A stretch of DNA of 64,000 bases from [Mycobacterium] manitobense (GTDB lineage: Bacteria; Actinomycetota; Actinomycetes; Mycobacteriales; Mycobacteriaceae), in assembly GCF_025821665.1 (NCBI RefSeq), contig NZ_JACKSJ010000184.1, forward strand, positions 1 through 64,000, read 5' to 3'. Position numbers and translations under genes: made by a program. Shown here piece after piece: positions 51,214 through 59,815 of this stretch (the first letter of the stretch is position 1; every line of letters starts with the position of its first letter). The notes under the pieces are model-generated. The model ran no database searches. It was not told the DNA's origin and was given only the letters and a program-made list of their open reading frames with translations.

Positions 51214-52202
51214 CAGGCGCGCACCCCGGCGGCCAGGGTCAGCGCCCTGACGACGCTGTGCCGCCCCAGGTCGACCTTGAACGCGTTCTGCGTCAGCGGC
51301 TGCGCGCCGTCCATCGCGACCGCGGCGGCGCCGTGGAACGCCTCCTCGCCGGGCGGACGCCCGATCAGACTCTGCTCGGCCGCGTGCAGCCGCCACGGTG
51401 TGGCGGCCACCGCACCGAGCGCGAGCGCGGCCGCGGTGATCACACCGTCGGTGACGTGCAGTCCGGCCGCCACGGACACCAGCGCGAACGCGTAGCTGTG
51501 CCGGTCGCGCACCTTGAGATACCAGGAGTGGTCGGCGAAGTCCGAGGGCGGCAGTTCGATACCGAGGATGAGTTCGCCCGGCAGTAGCACGTTGTCGACG
51601 TCCGGTGTGCTGCCCGGCAGGGCGAAGAAGCCGTCGAGCGGAATGGAGCGCCTGCCCTGCGGGGACTGGACGTGCACCGTCGCATCGAGGATCGCCAGTG
51701 CGACGGCCATGTCCGACGGATGGATCGCCACGCAGTGGTCGCTCGCGCCGAAGATGGCGTGCTCGCGGTGGAAGCCGTGCCGTGCGGCGCATCCGCTGCC
51801 GGGGTCGCGCTTGTTGCACGACGTGAACGTCGTCTGCATGAAATACGGACACCGGGTGCGCTGCAACAGGTTCCCACCGGCGGTCGCCATGTTGCGCAGC
51901 TGTGTGGTGGCGCCGCTGAGGATCGCATGGGACAGCACCGGATAGCGGGTGCGGATCAGGGGATGGTTGGCGATCGCGCTGTTGGTCACGCCCGCGTCGA
52001 TGAACACTCCGCCCCCGGCGGTGGGCGCGATCGTCGTTAGGCCGAGCCGCCGCAGATCGACCAGCGAGTCCGGTTCCTCGACCCCGCCCTTCATCAGGTC
52101 CAGCAGATTGGTGCCGCCGGCGAGGTACTTCGCGCCCGGCGCCGCACCGGCGGCGAGGGCGTCGTCGACGCTTGCGGCGTGCCGGAACGCGAAGGTCTTC
52201 AT
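51213..52202 (-). CDS. FAD-binding subunit of a xanthine-dehydrogenase-family oxidoreductase (PaoB-like)
   Basis: A 329-residue FAD subunit with the family motif KYLAGGTNLLDLM and ATAGGNLLQRTRC. A Cys-rich insertion (RTRCPYFMQTTFTSCNKRDPGSGCAA) matches the additional [4Fe-4S] site of PaoB and 4-hydroxybenzoyl-CoA reductase-type subunits. The ATG overlaps the previous stop (ATGA). It passes electrons from the molybdenum site to the acceptor. Confidence 0.87.
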   Translation of the reverse strand: MKTFAFRHAASVDDALAAGAAPGAKYLAGGTNLLDLMKGGVEEPDSLVDLRRLGLTTIAPTAGGGVFIDAGVTNSAIANHPLIRTRYPVLSHAILSGATTQLRNMATAGGNLLQRTRCPYFMQTTFTSCNKRDPGSGCAARHGFHREHAIFGASDHCVAIHPSDMAVALAILDATVHVQSPQGRRSIPLDGFFALPGSTPDVDNVLLPGELILGIELPPSDFADHSWYLKVRDRHSYAFALVSVAAGLHVTDGVITAAALALGAVAATPWRLHAAEQSLIGRPPGEEAFHGAAAVAMDGAQPLTQNAFKVDLGRHSVVRALTLAAGVRA

Positions 52203-52735
52203 GCGGTCTCCCGCGCGACGGCTTCGATGGCGGCGACGATGTTGGCGTAGGCGCCGCACCGGCAGATGTTGCCCGCCATACGTTCCCGGATCTCCTCGGT
52301 GGTCAGTGGCAGCCGGCCGTTGACGACGTCGTCGCGGCCGCACTCGAAGGACGCGGTGCTCAGATCGCCGCGGGCGTGCTCGGCGAGCATCGCGTGTGCC
52401 GACGAGATCTGCCCGGGAGTGCAGTAGCCGCACTGGAATCCGTCGCAGTCCAGGAAGGACCGCTGAAGCGGATGCGGTTCCTCCCCGTCGGCGATGCCCT
52501 CGATGGTGAGGACGTCCGAGCCGTCGATCGACGCGGCGAGGGTCAGGCAGCTCAGCACCCGCTCACCGTCGACGGCCACGGTGCACGCGCCGCAGAGCCC
52601 GTGGTCGCAGCCCTTCTTGGTGCCGGTCATGTGCAGGCGCTCGCGCAGCAGGTCGAGCAGCGTGGTGCGGACGTCGGCCGCGACCCGGTGGTGCTCGCCG
52701 TTGATGCGGAGTTCCACCGCATGGTCGGTGCTCAT
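52199..52735 (-). CDS. 2Fe-2S subunit of the molybdenum oxidoreductase (PaoA-like)
   Basis: A 178-residue protein with two [2Fe-2S] sites: GCDHGLCGACTVAVDGERVLSC (plant-type ferredoxin fold) and GFQCGYCTPGQI with GNICRCGAY. There is no signal sequence in the chosen frame, so the enzyme appears cytoplasmic unless carried by another subunit. Its start overlaps the large-subunit stop. Confidence 0.92.
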   Translation of the reverse strand: MSTDHAVELRINGEHHRVAADVRTTLLDLLRERLHMTGTKKGCDHGLCGACTVAVDGERVLSCLTLAASIDGSDVLTIEGIADGEEPHPLQRSFLDCDGFQCGYCTPGQISSAHAMLAEHARGDLSTASFECGRDDVVNGRLPLTTEEIRERMAGNICRCGAYANIVAAIEAVARETA

Positions 52736-54930
52736 CACGCCTCCTGGGCGGTGGGAGGTGAATAGGGCGTCATCAGGTCCTCGAGGGTGATCGGCAGGTC
52801 GCGCAGCCGCTTCCCGGTGGCGTGGAAGACGGCGCCCGCGATCGCGGCCGGGACCCCGCAGGTGCCGATCTCGCCGATCCCGCGCACCCCGATCGGGTCG
52901 AGCCCGAAGTCGGTGCTGTCGACGAACGAGATGTCGAACTCGGGCCGGTCGGCATGCGTGGGCAGGTAGTACTCGCCGATCATCTGCGCGGTGTCGGCGT
53001 CGTAGGGCACCTGTTCGAGCAGCGCCATGCCGAGGCCGAACGTGATGCCGCCCATCACCTGGTTGCGCGCGAGCTTCGGATTGAGCACGCGGCCGCAGTC
53101 CATCACCGCGACCCACCGGGTGACGGTCGCGCGGCCGATCTGCTCGTCGACCTCCACCTCGCAGAAGTGGGCGCCGAACGACTGGAAGGCGCTGCCGCTC
53201 TGGTCACCGGCGTCGCTGTCGGCGGTGAAGCTGAGCTGATCGGCGAGCCCGCTCAGGTCGACGCCCGCCGGGTCGGCGTGCGCACCGGCGAGTTCGCCGA
53301 TCCGCCGTTTCCACTCGGTGGCGGCCGCATGGACGGCCGATCCGACCGTCGCGGTGGTCTGCGAGGCGCCGCTGTACGGGGCGGCGGGGAAGTCGGAGTC
53401 GCCGGAGTCGAAGGCGACCCGCGACAGTGGAAGCCCGGTGACGTCGGCAGCCACCTGCGTCATGACCGTCCGCACCCCGTTGCCGACTTCGTGTGTGGCC
53501 GAGGCGAACCGGACGGTCCCGTCCACGGCGGTGACCACCCGGCAGCTCGCAGGCATGCGCCGGCCCGGATACGTCGCCGTCGCCATCCCCCAGCCGACCT
53601 GAACACCGTTGCGTCGCAGCGCCCGCGGCGTGAGGGGCCGTCCGTCCCAGCCGAAGCGCCGCGCGCCGATGCGGTAGCAGTCGAGGAGGTGCTTGCCCGA
53701 CCACGGCTTGCCGCTCGCCTGGTCGTCGGCCGCGTGGTTGCGTATCCGCATCTCCAGCGGATCGATCTCCAGCTGGTGGGCGAGTTCGTCGATCGCCGAC
53801 TCGAGGGCGAACAGGCCGGGCGCCTCACCCGGGCCGCGCATGAAGCACGGGGTCGGTGCGTTGACCCGGGCCGTGCGGTGCGACACCTCGAGGTGGGGCG
53901 AGGAGTAGAGAAACCGGGTCGACAATCCGGCGGGCTCGCAGAAGTGAGCGACGGTGGACGTCTCGGTCAGCGTGTGGTGTTCGGTGCCGAGGAGATGGCC
54001 CTCGCCGTCGGCGACGAGGACGAGGTCCTGGACGGTGCGGGGCCGGTGCCCGGTGGAGGAGAACATCTGATCGCGCGTCAGGACCAGCTTGACCGGCCGC
54101 CCCACCTCGCGGGCGGCGACCGCGCACAGGACCACGTGCATCCACAGGAAGCTCTTCGACCCGAACGCGCCGCCGACCAGCGGGGACAGCACCCGCACCC
54201 GCTCCTCGGGGATGCCGAGGTAGGCCGCCAGTGCCGTCCGCTCGCCGGCGATCCACCGCGTGCTGTCGTGCACCGTCAGGTGATCTCCGGACCAGGATGC
54301 GACGGTGGCGGACAACTCGATCGGGTAGTGGGCGTTGAGCGGCGTCGTGTATCGGGACGCCACCCGGTGGGCGCCGTCGGCCGGCGGCTCGCCGCGGCGG
54401 TCCTGCAGCTTCTCCTCCGAGAGCTTCACGAAGTGGTCGGGCCGGTAGCTCCCGTGCCGGACGGGGCCGTCCTGCCCGTCCGCTGCGGGTGGGACGTCGC
54501 GGGCGTCCAGTTGGGCAGGCAACCGCTCGTAGTCGAGATCGAACAACGCTGCCGCGGCGGTGGCGTTCTCGAGCGTGTCGGCCACGACCAGGGCCATGTG
54601 CTGCCCGACGTGCTGCACGGTCAGGTCCGAAAGCGGTGGACGCCGCTCCAGCGGCAGGTCCCAGGACAGTTCCTCGGGCAGCGTCCCCAGCGCCGGGCAG
54701 TTCAGCGGTGTCAGGACGTGCAGCACCCCCTGGGCCGCCGACGCGCGGTCGGCGCTCGCGCGCATCGATTCCCCGGCGACCCGGCCGTGCGGGATCTCCG
54801 ACTGGACGAGCACGGCGTGCACCTGCCCCGGCAGCGCGACGTCGGCGGTGTAAAGCGCTGCGCCGGTGACCTTCTCGCCGCCTTCGACGCGATTGACCGA
54901 CCGGTCCGTCCGATCCACGGTCGCCGTCAT
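52735..54930 (-). CDS. Molybdopterin-binding large subunit (aldehyde oxidase/xanthine dehydrogenase family)
   Basis: A 731-residue catalytic subunit of the PaoC/YagR type. The N-terminal domain begins NRVEGGEKVTGAALYTADV. Molybdopterin-binding segments include GGAFGSK and GPGEAPGLFALE, and the catalytic Glu is in RGIGEIGTCGVPAA. The family oxidises aldehydes, purines or N-heteroaromatics with water as oxygen donor. First gene of a four-gene overlapping operon ending with the decarboxylase. Confidence 0.9.
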   Translation of the reverse strand: MTATVDRTDRSVNRVEGGEKVTGAALYTADVALPGQVHAVLVQSEIPHGRVAGESMRASADRASAAQGVLHVLTPLNCPALGTLPEELSWDLPLERRPPLSDLTVQHVGQHMALVVADTLENATAAAALFDLDYERLPAQLDARDVPPAADGQDGPVRHGSYRPDHFVKLSEEKLQDRRGEPPADGAHRVASRYTTPLNAHYPIELSATVASWSGDHLTVHDSTRWIAGERTALAAYLGIPEERVRVLSPLVGGAFGSKSFLWMHVVLCAVAAREVGRPVKLVLTRDQMFSSTGHRPRTVQDLVLVADGEGHLLGTEHHTLTETSTVAHFCEPAGLSTRFLYSSPHLEVSHRTARVNAPTPCFMRGPGEAPGLFALESAIDELAHQLEIDPLEMRIRNHAADDQASGKPWSGKHLLDCYRIGARRFGWDGRPLTPRALRRNGVQVGWGMATATYPGRRMPASCRVVTAVDGTVRFASATHEVGNGVRTVMTQVAADVTGLPLSRVAFDSGDSDFPAAPYSGASQTTATVGSAVHAAATEWKRRIGELAGAHADPAGVDLSGLADQLSFTADSDAGDQSGSAFQSFGAHFCEVEVDEQIGRATVTRWVAVMDCGRVLNPKLARNQVMGGITFGLGMALLEQVPYDADTAQMIGEYYLPTHADRPEFDISFVDSTDFGLDPIGVRGIGEIGTCGVPAAIAGAVFHATGKRLRDLPITLEDLMTPYSPPTAQEA

Positions 54931-55184
54931 GTCGTCATGTCCTTTCCCGGGTGGCCGCCGACGCGGCCCGTCGTCGCCGAATATAGGCGCGTATCGGTGC
55001 CGCGGCAGGGCGGTGAGCTGGGGTCGACATTATTTTCCTGCTAGCCGGAATCGGCTGGTGCGCCGTGCGGCACCACGGATGGGTGCAGGCGTCCATGACA
55101 AGCGGGCGCCGCGTGCACCAGAGTCGACGGCAGCACCATCCCGGCAGCAGGCCGGCCCGGCCACCCATCGCAGAGGAGCCCACC
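54931..55184. promoter_or_regulatory. Divergent promoter region between molybdenum enzyme and bicupin genes
   Basis: This 254-bp gap must hold both promoters. A short AT-rich island GAATATAGGCGCGTATCGG lies at about 54979-54997 with inverted CCGA/TCGG ends, and a hairpin-prone GGTGCGCCGTGCGGCACC at about 55056-55073. No regulator gene is adjacent. Confidence 0.35.
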
Positions 55185-56228
55185 GTGACGACGTCGATCG
55201 CGCGAAGCAGCCACACCACCTCACTTCTCGACGGTGAGATCGTGGAGGAGTCCGACCTGGGCTCGATGCGGCGGGTGACCGCCGACAACCTGCCGATCCT
55301 CGCGGGGCTGTCGATCAAGCGGGTGCTGCTCAACCCAGGCGCGATGCGGACCCCGCACTGGCATGCCAACGCCAACGAGCTCACCTACTGCGTCTCCGGC
55401 ACCGCCCTGGTCTCCATCCTCGACAGCGGGAGCAGGTTCTCGACGTTCCTCGTGACGGCCGGGCAGATGTTCCACGCGGAGTCCGGCTCCCTGCACCACA
55501 TCGAGAATGTCGGTGACGACATCGCGGAGTTCATCATCGCCTTCCGCCACGAGCGGCCCGAGGACTTCGGGTTCGGCGCCACCCTCGGCGCCTTCAGCGA
55601 CGCGGTGCTCGGCAACACCTACGACCTACCGGCCGCCGACTTCGCCACGATGCGTCGCACCGGAACCGATCGCAAGCTCGCCGCCCGCGTCGGCGACCCC
55701 GTCATCCCCGCCGCGGCGCACTTCGGCGATCCGCACAAGTTCGACGTCGAAGCGCAGGCGCCGGGGCTGAACTACGCCAGCGGCAACGCCCGGTTCGCCC
55801 GCGACCAGTTCTGGCCCGCGCTCAAGGACATCTCGATGTACTCGCTGCGCGTCACCGAGGACGGCATGCGCGAACCGCACTGGCACCCGGTCACCGCGGA
55901 GATGGGCTATGTGCAACACGGCGACGCCCGCATGACCGTCATGAGCCCGGACGGCGCCCTGGACACCTGGAATCTCACGACCGGCGACATGTACTTCATC
56001 CCGCGCGCGTACCCGCACCACATCGAGAACATCGGCCACGACGACTGGCACTTCCTGATCTTCTTCGACCAGCCGTTCCCCGCCGACGTCGGCTACCGCG
56101 CCTCGGCCAGTGCGTATTCGCGCGAGGTGCTGGCCGCGGCGTTCGACACCCACATCGACGACCTCCCCCGGTTCCCCTTCACCCCGGCGGATCCCCTGAT
56201 CGTCACCCGCACCAATCCACTCGACTGA
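55185..56228 (+). CDS. Bicupin of the oxalate decarboxylase type
   Basis: A 347-residue protein with two cupin domains. Metal ligands are visible in domain 1 (TPHWHANANELTYCVSG, SGSLHHIEN) and domain 2 (EPHWHPVTAEMGYVQHG, AYPHHIEN), giving two His-His-Glu-His sites as in Mn-dependent oxalate decarboxylase. No signal peptide in the chosen frame, so probably cytoplasmic. GTG at 55185 with AGGAG seven bases upstream. Oxalate is the likely but unproven substrate; other oxo-acids are possible. Confidence 0.82.
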   Translation: MTTSIARSSHTTSLLDGEIVEESDLGSMRRVTADNLPILAGLSIKRVLLNPGAMRTPHWHANANELTYCVSGTALVSILDSGSRFSTFLVTAGQMFHAESGSLHHIENVGDDIAEFIIAFRHERPEDFGFGATLGAFSDAVLGNTYDLPAADFATMRRTGTDRKLAARVGDPVIPAAAHFGDPHKFDVEAQAPGLNYASGNARFARDQFWPALKDISMYSLRVTEDGMREPHWHPVTAEMGYVQHGDARMTVMSPDGALDTWNLTTGDMYFIPRAYPHHIENIGHDDWHFLIFFDQPFPADVGYRASASAYSREVLAAAFDTHIDDLPRFPFTPADPLIVTRTNPLD

Positions 56229-56252
56229 CTCCCCGGCTGTGACCCGCGCGCG

Positions 56253-58049
56253 CTAGAACCAGTCGGGTGACATCTCCAGCGTGGTTCGGTCCAGGCTCTC
56301 GAGCAGGTCGAGTTGCGGTGCGATACGGGGCAGTTCGTAACGGAAGAAGTACCGCGCGGCCTGCCGCTTGCCGTCGTAGAATTCGCCGCACTCGCTGTGC
56401 GCGGCGACGAACTGCTCCAACCACATCCAGGCGATGACGAGGTGCCCGAACGCCTCGAGGTAGACCACGCTGTTGGCCATCGCCGCCTCGACATCACCCG
56501 AGGCGAACATGCCGGAGGTGACCTCGACCAGGCGCCGCCACATCCCGTTCAGTGCGGCGGCGAGCTCGGCGGCCTCGCCGCGGATGCTGTCGGCGGCCGC
56601 GACCGTCCCGGCGATCGCCTCGCCGAGCGCCGCCAGACTGGCACCGCCGCGCTGAGTCACCTTGCGGCCCAGCAGGTCCAGGCTCTGGATGCCGTGCGTT
56701 CCCTCGTGGATGGGGTTGAGCCGGTTGTCCCGGTAGTGCTGCTCGACGTCGTACTCGCGGGTGTAGCCGTAGCCGCCGTGCACCTGGATCGCCAGGCTGT
56801 TGGCCTCCAGGCACCACTGCGACGGCCAGCTCTTGGCGACCGGGGTCAGGATGTCGAGCAGCAGGGCGGTGGCGTCGCGCTCGCCGTCGGACTCCGCGCT
56901 GTGTGACACGTCGACCAGCCGCGCGCAGTACAGCGCCAGGGCCAGGGCGCCCTCCGCATAGGCCTTCTGCGCCAACAGCATTCGCTTGACGTCGGCGTGC
57001 TCGATGATCGGCACCTGCGGCGTCGACGGATCCTTGGCGGTCACCGGACGGCCCTGCGGCCGCTCCCTGGCGTACTGCACCGACTTCAGGTATCCGGTGT
57101 AGCCGAGCGCGACGGCGCCCATGCCGACACCGAGGCGCGCCTCGTTCATCATCCGGAACATGTAGGTGATCCCGCGGTGCGGCTCACCGACCAGGTAGCC
57201 GACCGCACCGTCCGCGCCGCCGGGCCGGTGGGTGCCGTCGCCGAAGTTCAGCACGGTGTTGGTGATGCCGCGCTGGCCCATCTTGTGGTTGAGGCCCGCC
57301 AGCACGACGTCGTTGCGCTCGCCGATCGCGCCGTCGTCACCGACGAGGAACTTCGGCACGATGAACAGCGAGATGCCCTTGGTGCCAGGAGGTCCGCCGG
57401 GGATTTTGGCCAGCACGAGATTGACGATGTTGTCGGTCATCTCGTGCTCAGCGCCCGAGATCCACATCTTCGAGCCGAACAACCGGTAGCTGCCGTCGGG
57501 CTGCGGCTCCGCGCGCATCGTGATGTCGGCCAGCGACGATCCGGCCTGGGTCTCCGACAGCGCCATGGTGCCCGAGAACCGGCCCGCCAGCATGGGTTTG
57601 ACGAACGTCTCGATCTGTTCGGCGGTGCCGAACTCGGCGAGCAGGTTCGCGTTGGCGACCGTGAGCATCAGATAGCCGGAGGTGGCCAGGTTGGCCGCGG
57701 AGATCCAGGCGAACGCGGCCTGCGCGACGGTCGCGGGCAGTTGCGCGCCGCCGACCTCGGCGTCCATGCCCATCGCGAGCAGGTCCGCCGCGGCGAAGGC
57801 GTCCCACGCCTGCTTGACCTCGGGGATCAGGGTGACCCGCTGCCCGTCGAACGTCGGCTCGTTCGCGTCGCTCTTCTTGTTGTGCGGCGCGAAGTAGCGT
57901 TCGGCCAGCTGCTCGCACAGGTCGAGCACGCCGTCGAAGGTCTCCTTCGAGTGTTCGGCGAATCGGTCGCGCTTGGTCAGCCCCTCGACCTGCAGCCACT
58001 CGTAGAGCAGGAAGTCGAGGTCGCGCCGCGACAACAGGACGGACTTCAT
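56253..58049 (-). CDS. Large acyl-CoA dehydrogenase (FadE, DmdC/FadE5-like)
   Basis: A 598-residue acyl-CoA dehydrogenase, about 200 residues longer than the standard form because of a C-terminal helical domain, as in FadE5 and DmdC-type enzymes. FAD/substrate motifs include MALSETQAGSSLADI, MWISGAEHEMTDNIVNL and the IQVHGGYGYTREY stretch; the catalytic base is likely the Glu in NPIHEGTHGIQSLD. The ATG overlaps the SDR stop (ATGA). It dehydrogenates an acyl-CoA in a beta-oxidation-type route of unknown substrate. Confidence 0.9.
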   Translation of the reverse strand: MKSVLLSRRDLDFLLYEWLQVEGLTKRDRFAEHSKETFDGVLDLCEQLAERYFAPHNKKSDANEPTFDGQRVTLIPEVKQAWDAFAAADLLAMGMDAEVGGAQLPATVAQAAFAWISAANLATSGYLMLTVANANLLAEFGTAEQIETFVKPMLAGRFSGTMALSETQAGSSLADITMRAEPQPDGSYRLFGSKMWISGAEHEMTDNIVNLVLAKIPGGPPGTKGISLFIVPKFLVGDDGAIGERNDVVLAGLNHKMGQRGITNTVLNFGDGTHRPGGADGAVGYLVGEPHRGITYMFRMMNEARLGVGMGAVALGYTGYLKSVQYARERPQGRPVTAKDPSTPQVPIIEHADVKRMLLAQKAYAEGALALALYCARLVDVSHSAESDGERDATALLLDILTPVAKSWPSQWCLEANSLAIQVHGGYGYTREYDVEQHYRDNRLNPIHEGTHGIQSLDLLGRKVTQRGGASLAALGEAIAGTVAAADSIRGEAAELAAALNGMWRRLVEVTSGMFASGDVEAAMANSVVYLEAFGHLVIAWMWLEQFVAAHSECGEFYDGKRQAARYFFRYELPRIAPQLDLLESLDRTTLEMSPDWF

Positions 58050-58819
58050 CTGATGGTGCTCACCCCGCCGTCGACGGGAATCACAGCGCCGGTGATGTAC
58101 GAGCTCGCCCTGGCGGCCAGGAACACCGCGATGCCCGCCATGTCCTCGGGCGCCCCGATGCGGCCAAGGGGCAGCGCCCGTCCCACGGCGTCGGCGCCGG
58201 GGGCCAGCAGCACCTTGGTCATCCGTGACTCGAACAGCCCAGGCGCGATCGCGTTGACCAGGATCCGCGGCGCCAGTTCCGTGGCCAGGTGCTTGGTCAG
58301 CATGTGCACGGCCGCCTTGCTGGCCGCATACGAGAAGTTGTCGCGGCCCTTCTCCGGGGTGAAGTACCCGTCGATGCTGCCGGTGTTGACCACCCGGGCC
58401 GGGTCGTCGTCGGTCGAGCCCGCGGTGAGCAGCGGCACCAGCGCGCGGGTCAGCAGGAACACGCCCTTGACGTTGACGTCGAAGACCCGGTCGAAGGCCG
58501 ACTCGGGGAACTCGTCGAACGGCGCGCCCCAGTTCGAGCCCGCGTTGTTGAACAGCGCGTGCACCGCGTCCTCGCGGTCGGTCAGCGCGGCGGTCAGCGT
58601 CTGCACCCCTTCGGCGGTGCCCAGGTCGGCGGGGACCGCCTCGACCGGGCCCAGCGACGAGAGTTCGGCGGTGGCCGAGGCGAGTTCGGCCTCCTTGCGG
58701 CTGGAGAGGTACACCTTTGCGCCGGCCTGCAGCAGCCCCCGCGCCATCATCACCCCGATGCCGCGGCCGCCGCCGGTGACGACGGCGACCTTGCCGTCGA
58801 GCCGGAACATGTCGGTCAT
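58046..58819 (-). CDS. Short-chain dehydrogenase/reductase of the TetR-SDR-FadE operon
   Basis: A classical SDR of 257 residues: TGGGRGIG cofactor loop, NNAGS, Ser in NTGSIDG, YAASK active site, and a terminal ITGAVIPVDGG. It resembles 3-oxoacyl or hydroxyacyl reductases of degradation operons. It overlaps the TetR and FadE genes by four bases on each side (ATGA), so all three are translated as one unit. Confidence 0.9.
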   Translation of the reverse strand: MTDMFRLDGKVAVVTGGGRGIGVMMARGLLQAGAKVYLSSRKEAELASATAELSSLGPVEAVPADLGTAEGVQTLTAALTDREDAVHALFNNAGSNWGAPFDEFPESAFDRVFDVNVKGVFLLTRALVPLLTAGSTDDDPARVVNTGSIDGYFTPEKGRDNFSYAASKAAVHMLTKHLATELAPRILVNAIAPGLFESRMTKVLLAPGADAVGRALPLGRIGAPEDMAGIAVFLAARASSYITGAVIPVDGGVSTIR

Positions 58820-59481
58820 GCGCCGCGGCCGGTGGTGACGTCGAGGCCGAGCGGAGATTCGGCGCGGATGGTCTCGTCGCGGATCAGTCCGCGCAGCAGT
58901 GCGGTGCTGAATTCCTCGGCGATCTCCTGCGCGGTGCGGCGGCCCTGTGGGCGCAGCCAGCGGTAGGCGCCGAGGGTCATGCCGATGTAGCCCAGCGCCA
59001 GCACGTGGGAGTCGCAGTCGTAGAACTCGCCGCTGGCGATCCCGCGGTCGATGACGTCGCGGACGTGTTCGTAGACCTGGGTCTCCTTCTCCCGGATGTA
59101 GGCCACCTGGTCCTCGGTGAACCACTCCGTGATGTAGGGCCCCTCCTGGAAGTAGACCGCCGCGCGCTCGAGGTCGCCGGCGATGCCGACCAGCAGTCGC
59201 CGGGTGAAGTGGTAGATGGTCTCGCGCGCCGACGCGCTGGGGTCGTCGTGCAGTGCGTCGACGGTGAAGTCCGCGGCGCCCTTGTAGATGTCGTAGAGGA
59301 TCAGCGACTTGCTGGCGTAGTAGTGGTACACCGTGGCCTTGTTCAGTCCGACCGCGTCGGCGACGTCGTCCATCCGGGTGCCGTGGTATCCCCGCGCCGC
59401 GAACAGCTTGGTGGCCACTGCCAGCAATTCCTGGCGCCGGGACAGGCCGTTCGGCGAGGCTGCTGGGGACGTATCGGACAT
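58816..59481 (-). CDS. TetR-family transcriptional regulator
   Basis: A 221-residue TetR repressor. The HTH region is ATKLFAARGYHGTRMDDVADAVGLNKATVYHYYASK (about residues 24-59), with a C-terminal KstR2-like helical ligand domain (EWFTEDQVAYIREKE). First gene of the SDR/FadE operon and likely to repress it through the palindrome at 59518-59531; an acyl-CoA ligand is plausible. Confidence 0.9.
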   Translation of the reverse strand: MSDTSPAASPNGLSRRQELLAVATKLFAARGYHGTRMDDVADAVGLNKATVYHYYASKSLILYDIYKGAADFTVDALHDDPSASARETIYHFTRRLLVGIAGDLERAAVYFQEGPYITEWFTEDQVAYIREKETQVYEHVRDVIDRGIASGEFYDCDSHVLALGYIGMTLGAYRWLRPQGRRTAQEIAEEFSTALLRGLIRDETIRAESPLGLDVTTGRGA

Positions 59482-59517
59482 GGTGACTCGCTATCGAACG
59501 TGCCCGCTGGGGCGTCA

Positions 59518-59531
59518 ACTAACCGGTAGGT
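59518..59531. promoter_or_regulatory. Candidate TetR operator
   Basis: ACTAACCGGTAGGT has the form AC-NN-ACCGGT-NN-GT, symmetric around 59524/59525, 37 bp before the tetR start. This is a common shape for TetR-family sites in actinobacteria. Confidence 0.45.
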
Positions 59532-59625
59532 CGATCAGTCTAGGCAATGCGGCCCCGAACCCCTGCCGGTGACGGGCCCGCCGGGGCTAGACTTCCACCA
59601 ACGCCGCGTCTACTGGGAGGTACCG

Positions 59626-59736
59626 ATGGATCCGAATCCGGACTACGACGCGAGCGACGAGATCGAGTACTTCTTCCAGTGGTTCCCCTGGGGGCTGCGC
59701 GGCGTGTACCCACCGCCGTCCTACCCGCCGGTCTAG
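59626..59736 (+). CDS. Possible 36-residue small protein, acidic start and Pro/Tyr-rich end
   Basis: ATG at 59626 follows GGGAGG at five bases, an excellent ribosome binding site, and a 36-codon frame ends at TAG 59734-59736. The product starts MDPNPDYDASDEIEYFF, has a WFPWGL core and ends VYPPPSYPPV. No signal peptide or membrane helix is evident. Third codon positions are mostly G/C, as in the neighbours. It stands alone between the TetR promoter and a methyltransferase gene. I do not recognise it; a regulatory or leader peptide is possible. Confidence 0.55.
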   Translation: MDPNPDYDASDEIEYFFQWFPWGLRGVYPPPSYPPV

Positions 59737-59815
59737 ACCCTCTCAGTTCCCGCGCCTGCCTGGCGGCAGTGCGCTGAGCTGCAGTGTCAGCATGTTGTGT
59801 TAGCTTCTCTAAGTA

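Noticed and set aside
52822..55044. 740-codon plus-strand frame opposite the molybdopterin subunit gene
   Set aside because: Shadow of a well-conserved catalytic subunit gene; no motif.
55056..55073. Hairpin in the molybdenum enzyme/bicupin gap considered as a riboswitch
   Set aside because: A single short GC-rich stem without the multi-helix layout of a known riboswitch; orientation relative to either gene is unclear.
56997..58838. 613-codon plus-strand frame opposite the acyl-CoA dehydrogenase and SDR genes
   Set aside because: It crosses two real genes on the other strand and shows no family features.
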